Below are positions 15,233 to 23,050 of a DNA stretch of 35,151 nt, piece after piece. Origin of the DNA: Deltaproteobacteria bacterium (GTDB lineage Bacteria > Bdellovibrionota_B > Oligoflexia > Oligoflexales > Bog-1112). Position 1 is the stretch's first letter; each line of letters starts with the position of its first letter. Below the pieces are notes generated by a model that saw only the letters and a program-made list of their open reading frames with translations, was not told where the DNA came from and did no database searches. The DNA lies in contig CANJLI010000021.1 of NCBI GenBank assembly GCA_947475005.1, positions 1-35,151 of the forward strand. Direction: 5' to 3'. Made by a program: the position numbers and the translations under genes.

Positions 15233-16114
15233 ATGTGGATTATGAAAAGGCAAGGGCTCCTCGTTGCAAGTGTGTGCCTTCATACAACTCTCATTGCCAA
15301 ACCGGTGGAAAAGCCCACCGCCAAGCAAACCAAGCACACAGCAGCAACACAGGAATCCAGTGGTAAAGAGGAACGCAATCAGCAACCCTGGTATGTAGAT
15401 ACCCCACGCCCCTTCTTGACGACGGAGGAAAAGCAAAAAATCTGTCGTCAGTTTGAAGGTCATTACATATCCTACTACAAGGATGTGTACCGGGTAAAAG
15501 GCTGTAAGCGCATTCTGCTCTCAGATGCGGATACCTATGAAATTAGTCGCCAGCAGATTAAAATCGATCGGGTTGACAGTGCCAAGGTTATCGAAGCTTT
15601 GCCGACTGAATTAGAGCCTCCCAAGCTCTCCTTAGCCTCTCTGTGCAAGCTCTATCGCAATCGTTACATCACCAATTCTGTGGATTACTTTCATCTCGAT
15701 ACCAACTGTGAAAAGCATGAGTTTCCCAATTGGGATACCTTCGATATGCATCGCAAAAGCCATGCTTCTATTGGAAGCTTGCAGGTATTGAACTCCGACG
15801 TTGTCGCCTTTTTTAAGGAGGGAGCACCGATCCCCTCTATGGCAGATAAGCTTTCTACCTATAAAGCGGAAGTACCCATCGTACAAGTTCCGTTAGAGAA
15901 GGCATGCAAAGGTTTAATCGGCAGGCACATGTCCCACCGCAATAAGATGTATCACATTCAAGCGAGAAAAAAGGGAGGCTGCGAGAAGGTGGAGGAGGAT
16001 GGAGCGGTGCTGACAAGGAAACAACCTGGGATTAAAATTGGAGAACTGAGCTCTTCCCAGGCGTACTCTATTCCAGACGCTCCAGCTGCTCCGAATGGGG
16101 TTCCCAAGAAATAA
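15233..16114 (+). CDS. Exported protein with three cysteine-paired repeats, unknown function
   Basis: The 293-residue protein has a signal peptide (MWIMKRQGLLVASVCLHTTLIA), a Lys/Thr-rich linker and three degenerate repeats. Each begins with Cys, then about 6 residues later an aromatic or His, then I/M-S/T, V/M/D-Y, and a second Cys followed by K/E. Pairs are Cys71-Cys91, Cys138-Cys159 and Cys225-Cys250. Each repeat continues into an R-K/Q...-hydrophobic-Pro segment (for example ISRQQIKIDRV, MHRKSHASIGSL and LTRKQPGIKIGEL). The cysteines probably form disulfides in the periplasm or outside. The start could also be ATG 15242. I know no named family. It diverges from ubiD and ends 5 bp before a MITE. 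Confidence 0.75.
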   Translation: MWIMKRQGLLVASVCLHTTLIAKPVEKPTAKQTKHTAATQESSGKEERNQQPWYVDTPRPFLTTEEKQKICRQFEGHYISYYKDVYRVKGCKRILLSDADTYEISRQQIKIDRVDSAKVIEALPTELEPPKLSLASLCKLYRNRYITNSVDYFHLDTNCEKHEFPNWDTFDMHRKSHASIGSLQVLNSDVVAFFKEGAPIPSMADKLSTYKAEVPIVQVPLEKACKGLIGRHMSHRNKMYHIQARKKGGCEKVEEDGAVLTRKQPGIKIGELSSSQAYSIPDAPAAPNGVPKK

Positions 16115-16119
16115 ACTAA

Positions 16120-16305
16120 GGGGCAAGCTGGAATGGAATACTGATTTTTTGAGCAATCTATCTGTATCCGTCATCCCCAGCGCCTGAAGGGCGCGTCGGG
16201 GATCCCCCTCGATCGTGGGAGATGCCCATACGGCCGAGGCGGCCTGGGCATGACGGATCTTATGTAGAACGGTTGAAAAAGAATGCTGCTTTTCCAGTTT
16301 GCCTC
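16120..16305. mobile_element. MITE, 186 bp, copy 2, inserted between two convergent genes
   Basis: It has the same length as copy 1 and near-identical interior (gatccccctcgatcgtggga..., ggcctgggcatgacggatct). TAA flanks both sides (16117-16119, 16306-16308). The left terminal repeat is more diverged (GGGGCAAGCTGGAATGGAAT). Removing the element and one TAA leaves the stops of the flanking convergent genes separated by a single base. The minus-strand gene keeps TAG either way, because the element's terminal C supplies the G. It now probably serves as the 3' end for both transcripts. Confidence 0.85.
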
Positions 16306-18110
16306 TAAGGGGCGTCAGCCACATCCACACTTACCACCCCAGATAGGTCAGGAGCGGATACAGAGGTGTCATTCTTAACCAATTCAAACCCTGCATTCGT
16401 AGTCGTAAGAGCAGTATCAATGGCGTATACACCATCGGATCCTTGCACCACACATTGCTTGCTTACATAATCACCCATTTGATCCGTTACCCAAGTAGTA
16501 GCGGCTGCTTGTAATACGGTATCGGTTACGTTGGAAAAATCTGGCTTGTACCACTTCGAAACCTGGGTATTTCCACCTAGCACACAAGAGCTAGAATAAT
16601 AGCTACCATCTGCATCCGTCAAAAGACCTGTTCGTGTACAACCGGTATTAGGGGTGCCTTCAATATTAAACATAGGGTGAAAAAATCCGTTAGGCTGCAA
16701 CTCACGGTCTAATGCCTTTCCTTCTCTCATAAATTGACGAATACTTGCAGAGCCTAAATTTGAACTGGTTCTCCCTGTAGCACCAGAAAGTCCACATCCC
16801 TTCAGCAACCCTGTATCTGCATCCGCACTCAAGCTAAAAATCATACCCCGCGCTTGTTCTGTATAGCTACCCCCTGGATTTTGCCAGTAGGACACCGCTC
16901 CCGTATTGTCAGCTGGGTTTACGTTAAACGCGACGTACATGATTCCTGCGATAGCGGAATTGCTGTCTTGGATGGGTTGTTGTGTAGTGGGATTTACATA
17001 GCTACCATCCGTAATACCGCCTGAAAATGAGGCACCTGCATTAAGATCCAATGCTCCATTTACAAATGCTAAATCAGAGAAGACAGAATTTAATTGTGCA
17101 CGACGTAGCTCTGTAATCAATCGATAGGAAGCATCTGCTTCTTTTACTTTGGCATAAGAAACGCTCAAGTAGTTATCCACTGGATTCTGATTCTGTCCGC
17201 CACCGGGAAGGGCCCCAGCTTCTGCACCTGCGCGCTTTACCCACAGTTTTCCGGTGTAGGTATCATTGCTGGTTTCGGACACAGGGGAATGGACCAAGTG
17301 CATTTCTGTGGTAAGGGTTTTGTTAGTGCCACCTTGATTCATTTTCATTGCAAGTTCTACGTCGCTTCGGTAGACGGGTTGACCGTTTTGGTCCTTCAAT
17401 CGAGAAATCGTAGCTTTGGTAACGGTAGAAGCATAGGTGCCCATTGCAGTACCAATTTCAGTGGCAAGATCAAGGGACTCACCCACTGCAGGCAATGTAG
17501 CACTGCCGCTCTTCTTGGCTTGGCACATCATGGCTTGCACAAACCCCAAGGCTTGATCCACGATGGCATTAACTGTGGAGATTTGAGATCTAGCAAAAGA
17601 AACAAGACAGGATTCTCCTGCGGAATCTAAACCTGTTTTTGTTCCTGCTGTCTGACTCCCTTGCGAGGCGTACATCATTTCTTGATCAAACTGATAACAG
17701 GTTACACTTTGATCCATTAGATTTTTCTGAAAAATCTCTGGCAAGCAAGAATCCCCTTCTCCTTTGAGGATGGCCTCTGCAGTCTCTTGTTTTTCCTTAA
17801 AGGTTTCAACTTTGGGTAGATCCTCTTGAGCTGGTAATGGATCTGTAAGTTTGGAACCCCTAAGAGCGCTTGCGCTCGTACTTTGTGGAAATACGCTCAC
17901 CGACAAGGAGCTTGGATACGCAAGAGCCAGGGCGTTCGTGGTGGTGACATCTGTATCTGTCGAGGTAGTGGTAGTTGAGGTAGTGGTTGAACTGGCGGCT
18001 AGAGCTGCAGCATCTGTACTCGAACTGCTCTTACTACAATTGACAAGAAGCAAAGATGAAGCCGCAATACAAGTCACTTGTATTCGCTGTCGGGATAAAA
18101 AAATACGCAT
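16305..18110 (-). CDS. Large lipoprotein with Ser/Thr-rich tether, unknown function
   Basis: The 601-residue protein has a lipoprotein signal peptide with Cys25 (SLLLVNC), then a Ser/Thr/Ala tether (about residues 26-60, runs such as STTTSTTTTSTDTD) that would hold the body away from the membrane. The rest is a soluble domain with about ten cysteines (for example DSCLPEIFQ, SVTCYQFDQE, KGCGLSGATG, NTGCTRTG, SSSCVLGG) and Gly/Asn-rich turns that suggest a beta-rich exported protein. No enzyme motif is recognised. The ATG at 18110 has a run of six G 5 nt upstream; the ATG at 18122 overlaps that run. The stop codon uses the last base of the adjoining MITE. Confidence 0.75.
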   Translation of the reverse strand: MRIFLSRQRIQVTCIAASSLLLVNCSKSSSSTDAAALAASSTTTSTTTTSTDTDVTTTNALALAYPSSLSVSVFPQSTSASALRGSKLTDPLPAQEDLPKVETFKEKQETAEAILKGEGDSCLPEIFQKNLMDQSVTCYQFDQEMMYASQGSQTAGTKTGLDSAGESCLVSFARSQISTVNAIVDQALGFVQAMMCQAKKSGSATLPAVGESLDLATEIGTAMGTYASTVTKATISRLKDQNGQPVYRSDVELAMKMNQGGTNKTLTTEMHLVHSPVSETSNDTYTGKLWVKRAGAEAGALPGGGQNQNPVDNYLSVSYAKVKEADASYRLITELRRAQLNSVFSDLAFVNGALDLNAGASFSGGITDGSYVNPTTQQPIQDSNSAIAGIMYVAFNVNPADNTGAVSYWQNPGGSYTEQARGMIFSLSADADTGLLKGCGLSGATGRTSSNLGSASIRQFMREGKALDRELQPNGFFHPMFNIEGTPNTGCTRTGLLTDADGSYYSSSCVLGGNTQVSKWYKPDFSNVTDTVLQAAATTWVTDQMGDYVSKQCVVQGSDGVYAIDTALTTTNAGFELVKNDTSVSAPDLSGVVSVDVADAP

Positions 18111-18200
18111 TGGACCCCCCATAAAAAGAATTATGAGGGGGTGATCGGATTAAATTGGAGGAACTTAAGTAAGTAGGTATTTCATTTTGGGAAACAGTTT

Positions 18201-19052
18201 CTAGCCGAATTTTTGGCTATAAATCTCCAGGCAATTCTCCAAAAGCACAGCCACAGTAATGGGGCCTACGCCGCCAGGAACTGGTGTAATAAAGCCAGCT
18301 TGCGTACGCACCTCATCAAAGTCCACATCCCCAACCGTACGGTCCCCCACCTTCTGAATTCCCACATCGATGACGATAGCACCAGGTTTCACCCAGTCCT
18401 TACGGATGAGGTGCACGACGCCAGTGGCAGAGATGAGGATGTCAGCTTGTCGGGTCAAGAGTTGGGGGTTGATGCTTTGTTCATGGAGGTGAATCACGGT
18501 CACCCCTTGCTGGGTAAGCAAGGTCGAGGTTGGAGCCCCAACAATCACACTTTGCCCTACTACAGCAGCGATTTTACCGGACAAAGAGACCTGGAGGGAG
18601 CCCAGAATTTTGAGGATAGCCAATGCCGTGCAAGGATAAATCCCTGGAATATTCCAGTTTAAGCACCCTTGTTGGGTAGGGGTCAATCCGTCGGCATCTT
18701 TGCTTGGATCGATTTCCATGACCGCTTTCATGGCATCGAGAGAAGCGGGGAGTGGCAGTTGCAATAAAATACCATCGACGCCTGGATCTGCGTTGAGACG
18801 GTGGATAACAGTATGTAAGTCGGCTTGGGTAGCCGAAATAGAGAGACGTTCGACCGTAGAGTCAATGCCTACGTTTCGGCAGGCCCGTTGCTTAACGGAT
18901 ACATAGAGCTCACTGGCAGGGTTGTCTCCTACCAAGAGGACCGCAAGAAAAGGGGCCCGAAAGCCTTTCTCCCGGTAGGTTGCAATTTTTTGTTGTACAA
19001 CTTGTTGGATACCCGAGGCGATGGTTTTTCCATCGATCAAAGCTGCCGTCAT
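18201..19052 (-). CDS. folD: Bifunctional methylenetetrahydrofolate dehydrogenase/cyclohydrolase
   Basis: The 283-residue cytoplasmic enzyme interconverts 5,10-methylene-THF, methenyl-THF and 10-formyl-THF with NADP. Family signatures are clear: YVSVKQRACRNVGI containing the catalytic Tyr and Lys, the GILLQLPLP motif, PSKDADGLTP, the nucleotide-fold segment VVGQSVIVGAPTSTLL and the C-terminal TPVPGGVGPITVAVLLEN. The usual VGRSxxVGxP reads VGQSVIVGAP here, a minor change. Length matches the family (280-300). It lies 54 bp downstream of tRNA-Leu(UAA) on the same strand and may be read from the tRNA promoter. Confidence 0.96.
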   Translation of the reverse strand: MTAALIDGKTIASGIQQVVQQKIATYREKGFRAPFLAVLLVGDNPASELYVSVKQRACRNVGIDSTVERLSISATQADLHTVIHRLNADPGVDGILLQLPLPASLDAMKAVMEIDPSKDADGLTPTQQGCLNWNIPGIYPCTALAILKILGSLQVSLSGKIAAVVGQSVIVGAPTSTLLTQQGVTVIHLHEQSINPQLLTRQADILISATGVVHLIRKDWVKPGAIVIDVGIQKVGDRTVGDVDFDEVRTQAGFITPVPGGVGPITVAVLLENCLEIYSQKFG

Positions 19053-19106
19053 GGTGCTGCCTTCGTTATTGTATGGAAAAACCTATCAGGTAGGGGGAAA
19101 GAAAGT

Positions 19107-19193
19107 TGGTGCTCGAGACCAGAATTGAACTGGTACGGGGTTGCCCCCGCAAGATTTTAAGTCTTGTGTGTCTACCGTTTCCACCACTCGAGC
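19107..19193 (-). tRNA. tRNA-Leu(UAA), CCA encoded
   Basis: On the minus strand, acceptor GCTCGAG pairs with CTCGAGC. The anticodon stem CAAGA/TCTTG encloses CTTAAAA (anticodon TAA). A GC-rich class II variable arm (GCGGGGG...CCCCGT) is followed by the T-arm with TTCAATT. CCA is encoded. It decodes TTA. Confidence 0.96.
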
Positions 19194-19212
19194 CGCATAT
19201 TTGCGAGCAAAG

Positions 19213-19240
19213 AAGCTACCATACCCAGACAGAAAGTCAA
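19213..19240 (-). promoter_or_regulatory. Candidate promoter for tRNA-Leu(UAA) and perhaps folD
   Basis: On the minus strand TTGACT (complement of 19235-19240), a 16-bp spacer and TAGCTT (complement of 19213-19218) precede the tRNA by 19 bp. Confidence 0.45.
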
Positions 19241-19504
19241 AGCATCCTTATTCCCCTCTGTTAGGGCGGTGCTTTTTTCTTCGATTCTCGAAATGAATTG
19301 GTTATGGTGCTCTTATGAGAGATTTTAGCAGGTTTGATTACTTTTTACGCAACTCAGAGAAGGGTTTGGATCTAGGCCATCTGCGCCGGACGGCGGCCAA
19401 GTAATCCACCGGAGCTGTGGATTACTTGGGTAGTGTGAGTGCCCCATCATGGCACTAGGGGAAAGGAGGGATAAAATCCGCTGATCAGCAAAAAGAGGTT
19501 GCAG
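19241..19504. other. Intergenic stretch with two hairpins, possible structured RNA
   Basis: No credible gene is visible here. A perfect 13-bp stem CCAAGTAATCCAC (19397-19409) pairs with GTGGATTACTTGG (19417-19429) around a 7-nt loop. Nine bases on, AGTGCC (19438-19443) pairs with GGCACT (19451-19456), followed by the purine run aggggaaaggaggga. Both lie upstream of the promoter of the 19561 gene, so they are not in its leader. I cannot match them to 6S, SRP, tmRNA or RNase P RNA. An independent small RNA or a DNA/RNA repeat is possible. Confidence 0.35.
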
Positions 19505-19533
19505 TTGCAAATCCATAGGCAGCGATCTATACT
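19505..19533 (+). promoter_or_regulatory. Sigma-70-type promoter for the 76-residue protein gene
   Basis: TTGCAA (19505-19510), exactly 17 bp, then TATACT (19528-19533). The predicted start near 19540 leaves a leader of about 20 nt containing GGAGG (19549-19553). Confidence 0.6.
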
Positions 19534-19560
19534 GTCTCGTTTTCTTATGGAGGATCTTTT

Positions 19561-19791
19561 GTGGAACAGTTGAGTCAGTATTTAAAAAACAAAGAAATCC
19601 CCTATGTTGTGGATGATAAGTTTTTGTTTACGTGTGGATTTGTCTTTTACTGGATCAATGATCAACTGGCTTGCAACAACCCTACGGGTTCCCAGTTTAC
19701 TTCCCTCACCCTGAGCGATGCTGAAAAGCTCATCAAGCGACAAATTCGAAAAGTCCCTACTAGTCTGAAAAAGCCTTTTTGGAAACACTGA
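19561..19791 (+). CDS. Small cytoplasmic protein, unknown function
   Basis: The 76-residue protein has a GTG start, GGAGG 7 nt upstream and a good promoter, so it is likely real. The sequence has a central hydrophobic/aromatic stretch (KFLFTCGFVFYWINDQL) and a basic C-terminus (KLIKRQIRKVPTSLKKPFWKH). The hydrophobic part is short and polar-edged, more like a folded core than a membrane span. I recognise no family. Its 3' end overlaps the convergent EVE-domain gene by 32 bp. Confidence 0.65.
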   Translation: MEQLSQYLKNKEIPYVVDDKFLFTCGFVFYWINDQLACNNPTGSQFTSLTLSDAEKLIKRQIRKVPTSLKKPFWKH

Positions 19792-20251
19792 CACCTGCAA
19801 TGGCATGGATTTCTTCCCATTGAGAAGGGGTCACCGGCATCACAGAAAGCCGGTTGCCGCGACGCACCAAGGGAAATTCCCCCAGTGTGTCTGCGTGGGA
19901 TTTGAGTGTTTCCAAAGAAAGCCCCTCTTTCCAAATCTCTACCAGCTGGACATCCACTTGTGACCAAATGGGGACTTCTTTCGTAGATCGAGGGTCGTAG
20001 TGCTCAGAAGTAGGATCCCAAGCTGTATCGTCTGAATGCGCGGCTTTGACCACCCGCACCACGCCAACGATACCAGGGGGCGTACAATTTGAATGATAAA
20101 AAAGGGCAAGATCGCCCACCTGCATATTGCGTAGGTAATTTCTTGCCTGATAATTGCGAACCCCATCCCAATGGGTGATTTGCTGGGGTGCACGCTGGAG
20201 AGCCTCGATGGAAAAGGTAACCGGCTCCGATTTCAGTAACCAAAATTGCAT
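19760..20251 (-). CDS. EVE-domain protein (thymocyte nuclear protein 1-like)
   Basis: The 163-residue protein is essentially one EVE domain: the start MQFWLLKSEPVTFSI, then WDGVRNYQARNYLR, MQVGDLALFYHSN, GIVGVVRVVK, the middle DPRSTKEVPIWSQVDV and the end LVRRGNRLSVMPVTPSQW are hallmark blocks. EVE domains are PUA-like folds thought to bind modified bases in DNA or RNA; the cellular role of the bacterial proteins is mostly unknown. The length is typical. It overlaps the convergent small gene at its 3' end and is separated from the gene upstream by a long palindrome. Confidence 0.92.
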   Translation of the reverse strand: MQFWLLKSEPVTFSIEALQRAPQQITHWDGVRNYQARNYLRNMQVGDLALFYHSNCTPPGIVGVVRVVKAAHSDDTAWDPTSEHYDPRSTKEVPIWSQVDVQLVEIWKEGLSLETLKSHADTLGEFPLVRRGNRLSVMPVTPSQWEEIHAIAGVSVSKKAFSD

Positions 20252-20312
20252 ACATGCCTCGTTGTGTGGCTAAAAGTAACCTCCGCCATCCCAAGGGGAT
20301 TGGGGACAGCCA

Positions 20313-20392
20313 GGATTGGGTCCACCTACCTTTTTAGAATCCAGACGACCGTTTGGTCGTCTGGATTCTAAAAAGGTAGGTGGACCCAATCC
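20313..20392. repeat. Perfect 38-bp palindrome with 4-nt loop
   Basis: Positions 20313-20350 are exactly complementary to 20355-20392 around GTTT. A further 28-bp direct copy of the right flank (aaaaaggtaggtggacccaa..., ending atccctctc) follows at 20404-20431, offset by 34 bp. The inner part is a terminator-like stem; the outer part (GGATTGGGTCCACC) is a repeat that appears three times here in two orientations. It lies between two minus-strand genes. Confidence 0.9.
20331..20374. terminator. Bidirectional intrinsic terminator inside the 38-bp palindrome
   Basis: An 18-bp stem (AGAATCCAGACGACC and beyond) with loop GTTT is bordered by TTTTT on the left and AAAAA on the right, so each strand shows a stem followed by a T-run. 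It would end transcription of the 20446-20829 gene, in whose downstream region it lies. Confidence 0.6.
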
Positions 20393-20445
20393 CTCTCCTA
20401 GGAAAAAAGGTAGGTGGACCCAATCCCTCTCGCAGCCCTAGAATA

Positions 20446-20829
20446 CTACCAGGTTTCTGTGTAGATACGCCCCTGTGGACTTAAGTAAATATTTTTTTGT
20501 GTCGTCAAGAAAAAGTGGACAATGGCCACACCGGAAGCCATGAGCTCCTCTGTAAAGTCAAAGGCTGACAGATCTCCACCATCGACAGCCGCAATGGCTG
20601 TGCGCAATCTCGTTTCGCTAAAAGACGAAGAGATCTTTGTACGCAGGTCTTGTGGAAGCGGATGCGCACCGAATGAGTAATCCTTGCCATACCAGCTGTG
20701 TTCCTTGCGAACAAGATCACAGGTGATTCTTTCAATGTCACTCGCAAAAGCACAAGTCACCATATCTTCAAACGTAAGCTGATCTGCATAGATCAAGTCC
20801 AACGTCGTACTCATTGATTTTGTTTCCAC
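20446..20829 (-). CDS. Small protein of unknown function
   Basis: The 127-residue soluble protein has no signal peptide or recognised motif. It has a hydrophobic C-terminal strand (GVAIVHFFLTTQKNIYLSPQGRIYTETW). The start is GTG at 20829 with AGGA 7 nt upstream; an ATG at 20814 is possible but has no well-placed site. A strong terminator-like palindrome follows. It is divergent from the metalloprotease gene at 21072. Confidence 0.6.
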   Translation of the reverse strand: METKSMSTTLDLIYADQLTFEDMVTCAFASDIERITCDLVRKEHSWYGKDYSFGAHPLPQDLRTKISSSFSETRLRTAIAAVDGGDLSAFDFTEELMASGVAIVHFFLTTQKNIYLSPQGRIYTETW

Positions 20830-21071
20830 TCCGAAATCCTCTTCAACCCAAAGACCAGTACAATTTTACGACACAACCCGTGCGCGACAGATGGCTATCA
20901 TAGAATATTTGCATGTGCAATCATTTCATCCACCCCTAAAAAATGGAAAAATATGGACCAAATTTTTTAGGGCATTTTCCAGCGCACCCCCTTTTTTTTG
21001 CCCATTCCACGTCCATAAAAAAAATTAGATATAATGCTAGAAATCCATTCCCAAAAATAGGAGAGCCGCGC

Positions 21072-22781
21072 ATGCGCATCCAGCTCCGCCGAAGGTATTT
21101 CCCACTCTTTCTGGTCAGCTGTCTGATCGGAAGCTCAATCGGCGCACTAGAGGGGAGGGTACTCATTGAATACGATCCCCCTCAGCCAACTACCATCGAA
21201 AAAAGTGCCAAACAGACCATCCAAACCTACCTCCGAACTCACCAAGCCGAACTCTCCCTCTCTGCCGATCTATCCAATATTCGATTGGATAGTAAACAAA
21301 CCAGCTTATTGGGCGATCACTACCGATTCATCTACATATCCAATGATCAGCCAGCCATCGAAATCGCAGACAGTGCATTGATTGTCTCCGTCCATCCCAA
21401 CGGCTCTGTGTATCGTCTATTTGCCTCGCCACCCGAAGCCAAGTTGGTCACCACCTTTCACAAAATGAGCCCACTTACTGAACAGCAAGCCTATGATATT
21501 GCGTGGAAGGCATTGAAGGTACACGGCTCTCTCCTTGAAGCCCCTCAGAGCAGCCTCGAATATTTGTTGGTAGACGGAAAATTACGAAAAACCTACAAAG
21601 TAACCCTCGCGGTTTCTGCCCCCTTTGGATATTGGAAGTTTTGGATCGATGTGTACACCCATCAAATTGTAAAAAGGGAAGAGGCACGACTCACACGACA
21701 CCCGAAACAAGACCTTGTCCCTCAAATTCGAATTTATTCAGGTCAAACGACCAACCGGCAACGTGCTTTCTTTGAATACAGTCACCGCAATCTCATAGCT
21801 CCGGAGAAACAAGCCCGCGCAGACGGAACCGCTCTGGTCTTCGATCCAGACCCAAGAACCGCCTTACAAGATCCAACACTAACAAAAGATTCTCCGAAAG
21901 AAGCATTCCTCCACGCCTATGTAGAGCGGCCTTTGCGAGATCTTTCCTTTGATGGAACCTTGTATAGTCTCAAGGGACCTTGGATTCAAATCGTTGATTT
22001 TGAGCCACCGAATACACCTCCATCCGTAAGCGCAGATGGTAATTGGCGCCATGAACGAGACAACAATGGATTTCATGATGTCATGACGTATTTCCACATC
22101 GATCAAAGTCAACGCTATATTCAATCTCTTGGGTTTACCGGAGCCAAAGCCATTCAAGCCGGGCCCATCGAAGTGGATAGTGACGGGGTGAATGGGGAGG
22201 ATAACTCTCACTATGTCCCCGGCAGCAATCGCATTTCGTTTGGTCATGGGTGTGTCCCCGATAACGAGGATGCAGATGTGATCCTCCACGAGTATGCCCA
22301 TGCCCTGCAGCAGAGCATGGACCCGCAGTGGGGAGGCGGCGATATGGGAGCCATGGGTGAAGGCTTTGGGGACTATTGGGCAGTGGTCTATAGCCTTTCA
22401 ACGGAAAAAGGCCGAGACTTTGAGCGCTTTCAAGTCTTCAACTGGGATGGACCTGGATGCTGGCCAGGACGTCGGGTGGACAAGACAGAGCTTCGCTATG
22501 ACGCCTCTCGTCACTATTATGCCCACAGCCCCATCGAGGGGGGAAGCTCCGATGAGCTCTGGTCAACACCTCTGGTACAGTCTTTTGTAGAATTGCAAGA
22601 AACAGGACATCAGGCTGATGATATCAATCGATTGGTATTGGAAGCTCATTTTGGCCTAGGGCCCAATGCGTCGATGCGTGATTTGGCTGGTGTGATTGTC
22701 CATACGGCTAGGAAAATGTATCGAGATCCCACCTTCGCCGAAGTATTTCAGAAGCACTTCGTGCTTCATGGTATTTTGTAG
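21072..22781 (+). CDS. Secreted thermolysin/fungalysin-type zinc metalloprotease
   Basis: The 569-residue protein has a signal peptide (RRRYFPLFLVSCLIGSSIGA), a fungalysin/thermolysin-type propeptide with PepSY-like part (about residues 30-200) and a catalytic domain with HEYAH (His406, Glu407, His410) and the third zinc ligand Glu430 in GEGFGDYWA. That spacing is the gluzincin HExxH-E-x3-D pattern of M4/M36-like peptidases, so the enzyme should be active outside the cell after propeptide removal. The ATG at 21072 follows AGGAGA by 7 nt. A TATAAT (21030-21035) upstream is a likely -10 box without a clear -35. A longer reading from 20943 would lose the signal peptide. Confidence 0.9.
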   Translation: MRIQLRRRYFPLFLVSCLIGSSIGALEGRVLIEYDPPQPTTIEKSAKQTIQTYLRTHQAELSLSADLSNIRLDSKQTSLLGDHYRFIYISNDQPAIEIADSALIVSVHPNGSVYRLFASPPEAKLVTTFHKMSPLTEQQAYDIAWKALKVHGSLLEAPQSSLEYLLVDGKLRKTYKVTLAVSAPFGYWKFWIDVYTHQIVKREEARLTRHPKQDLVPQIRIYSGQTTNRQRAFFEYSHRNLIAPEKQARADGTALVFDPDPRTALQDPTLTKDSPKEAFLHAYVERPLRDLSFDGTLYSLKGPWIQIVDFEPPNTPPSVSADGNWRHERDNNGFHDVMTYFHIDQSQRYIQSLGFTGAKAIQAGPIEVDSDGVNGEDNSHYVPGSNRISFGHGCVPDNEDADVILHEYAHALQQSMDPQWGGGDMGAMGEGFGDYWAVVYSLSTEKGRDFERFQVFNWDGPGCWPGRRVDKTELRYDASRHYYAHSPIEGGSSDELWSTPLVQSFVELQETGHQADDINRLVLEAHFGLGPNASMRDLAGVIVHTARKMYRDPTFAEVFQKHFVLHGIL

Positions 22782-22878
22782 CTTTTTATCCTATCCCTAC
22801 AGCAGCCCATCAGTAGTTTTTCGCATCTACGGTAGCGCTGGCACCGACCGCACGAAACGAACCGACTTGCGAAAGTGA

Positions 22879-23041
22879 CTTTTTCAACCGTTCTGCATAA
22901 AGGTCCGTCATGCCCAGGCAACCTCGGCCGTATGGGCATCTCCCACGATCGAGGGGGATCCCCGACGCGCCCTTCAGGCGCTGGGGATGACGGACACAGA
23001 TATATTGCTCGAAAAATCAGTATTCTTTTTCAGTTTGCCTC
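22879..23041. mobile_element. MITE copy 3, inverted and truncated at its left end
   Basis: It is the reverse-complement orientation of the 186-bp MITE. The right end is intact (tcagtattctttttcagttt then GCCTC, ending 23041) and the interior is conserved (gtcatgcccagg..., gatcgagggggatccccgac). The left end lacks about 23 bp of terminal repeat and is replaced by unrelated sequence (accgacttgcgaaagtga). No TAA borders the intact end. It looks like an old, immobile copy lying between the metalloprotease and recJ 3' ends. Confidence 0.8.
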
Positions 23042-23050
23042 TCATAAAAA

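Noticed and set aside
19325-19516. Short minus-strand open frame in the gap after tRNA-Leu(UAA)
   Set aside because: It has no convincing start signal, and it crosses two hairpins, so structure explains the sequence better than coding.
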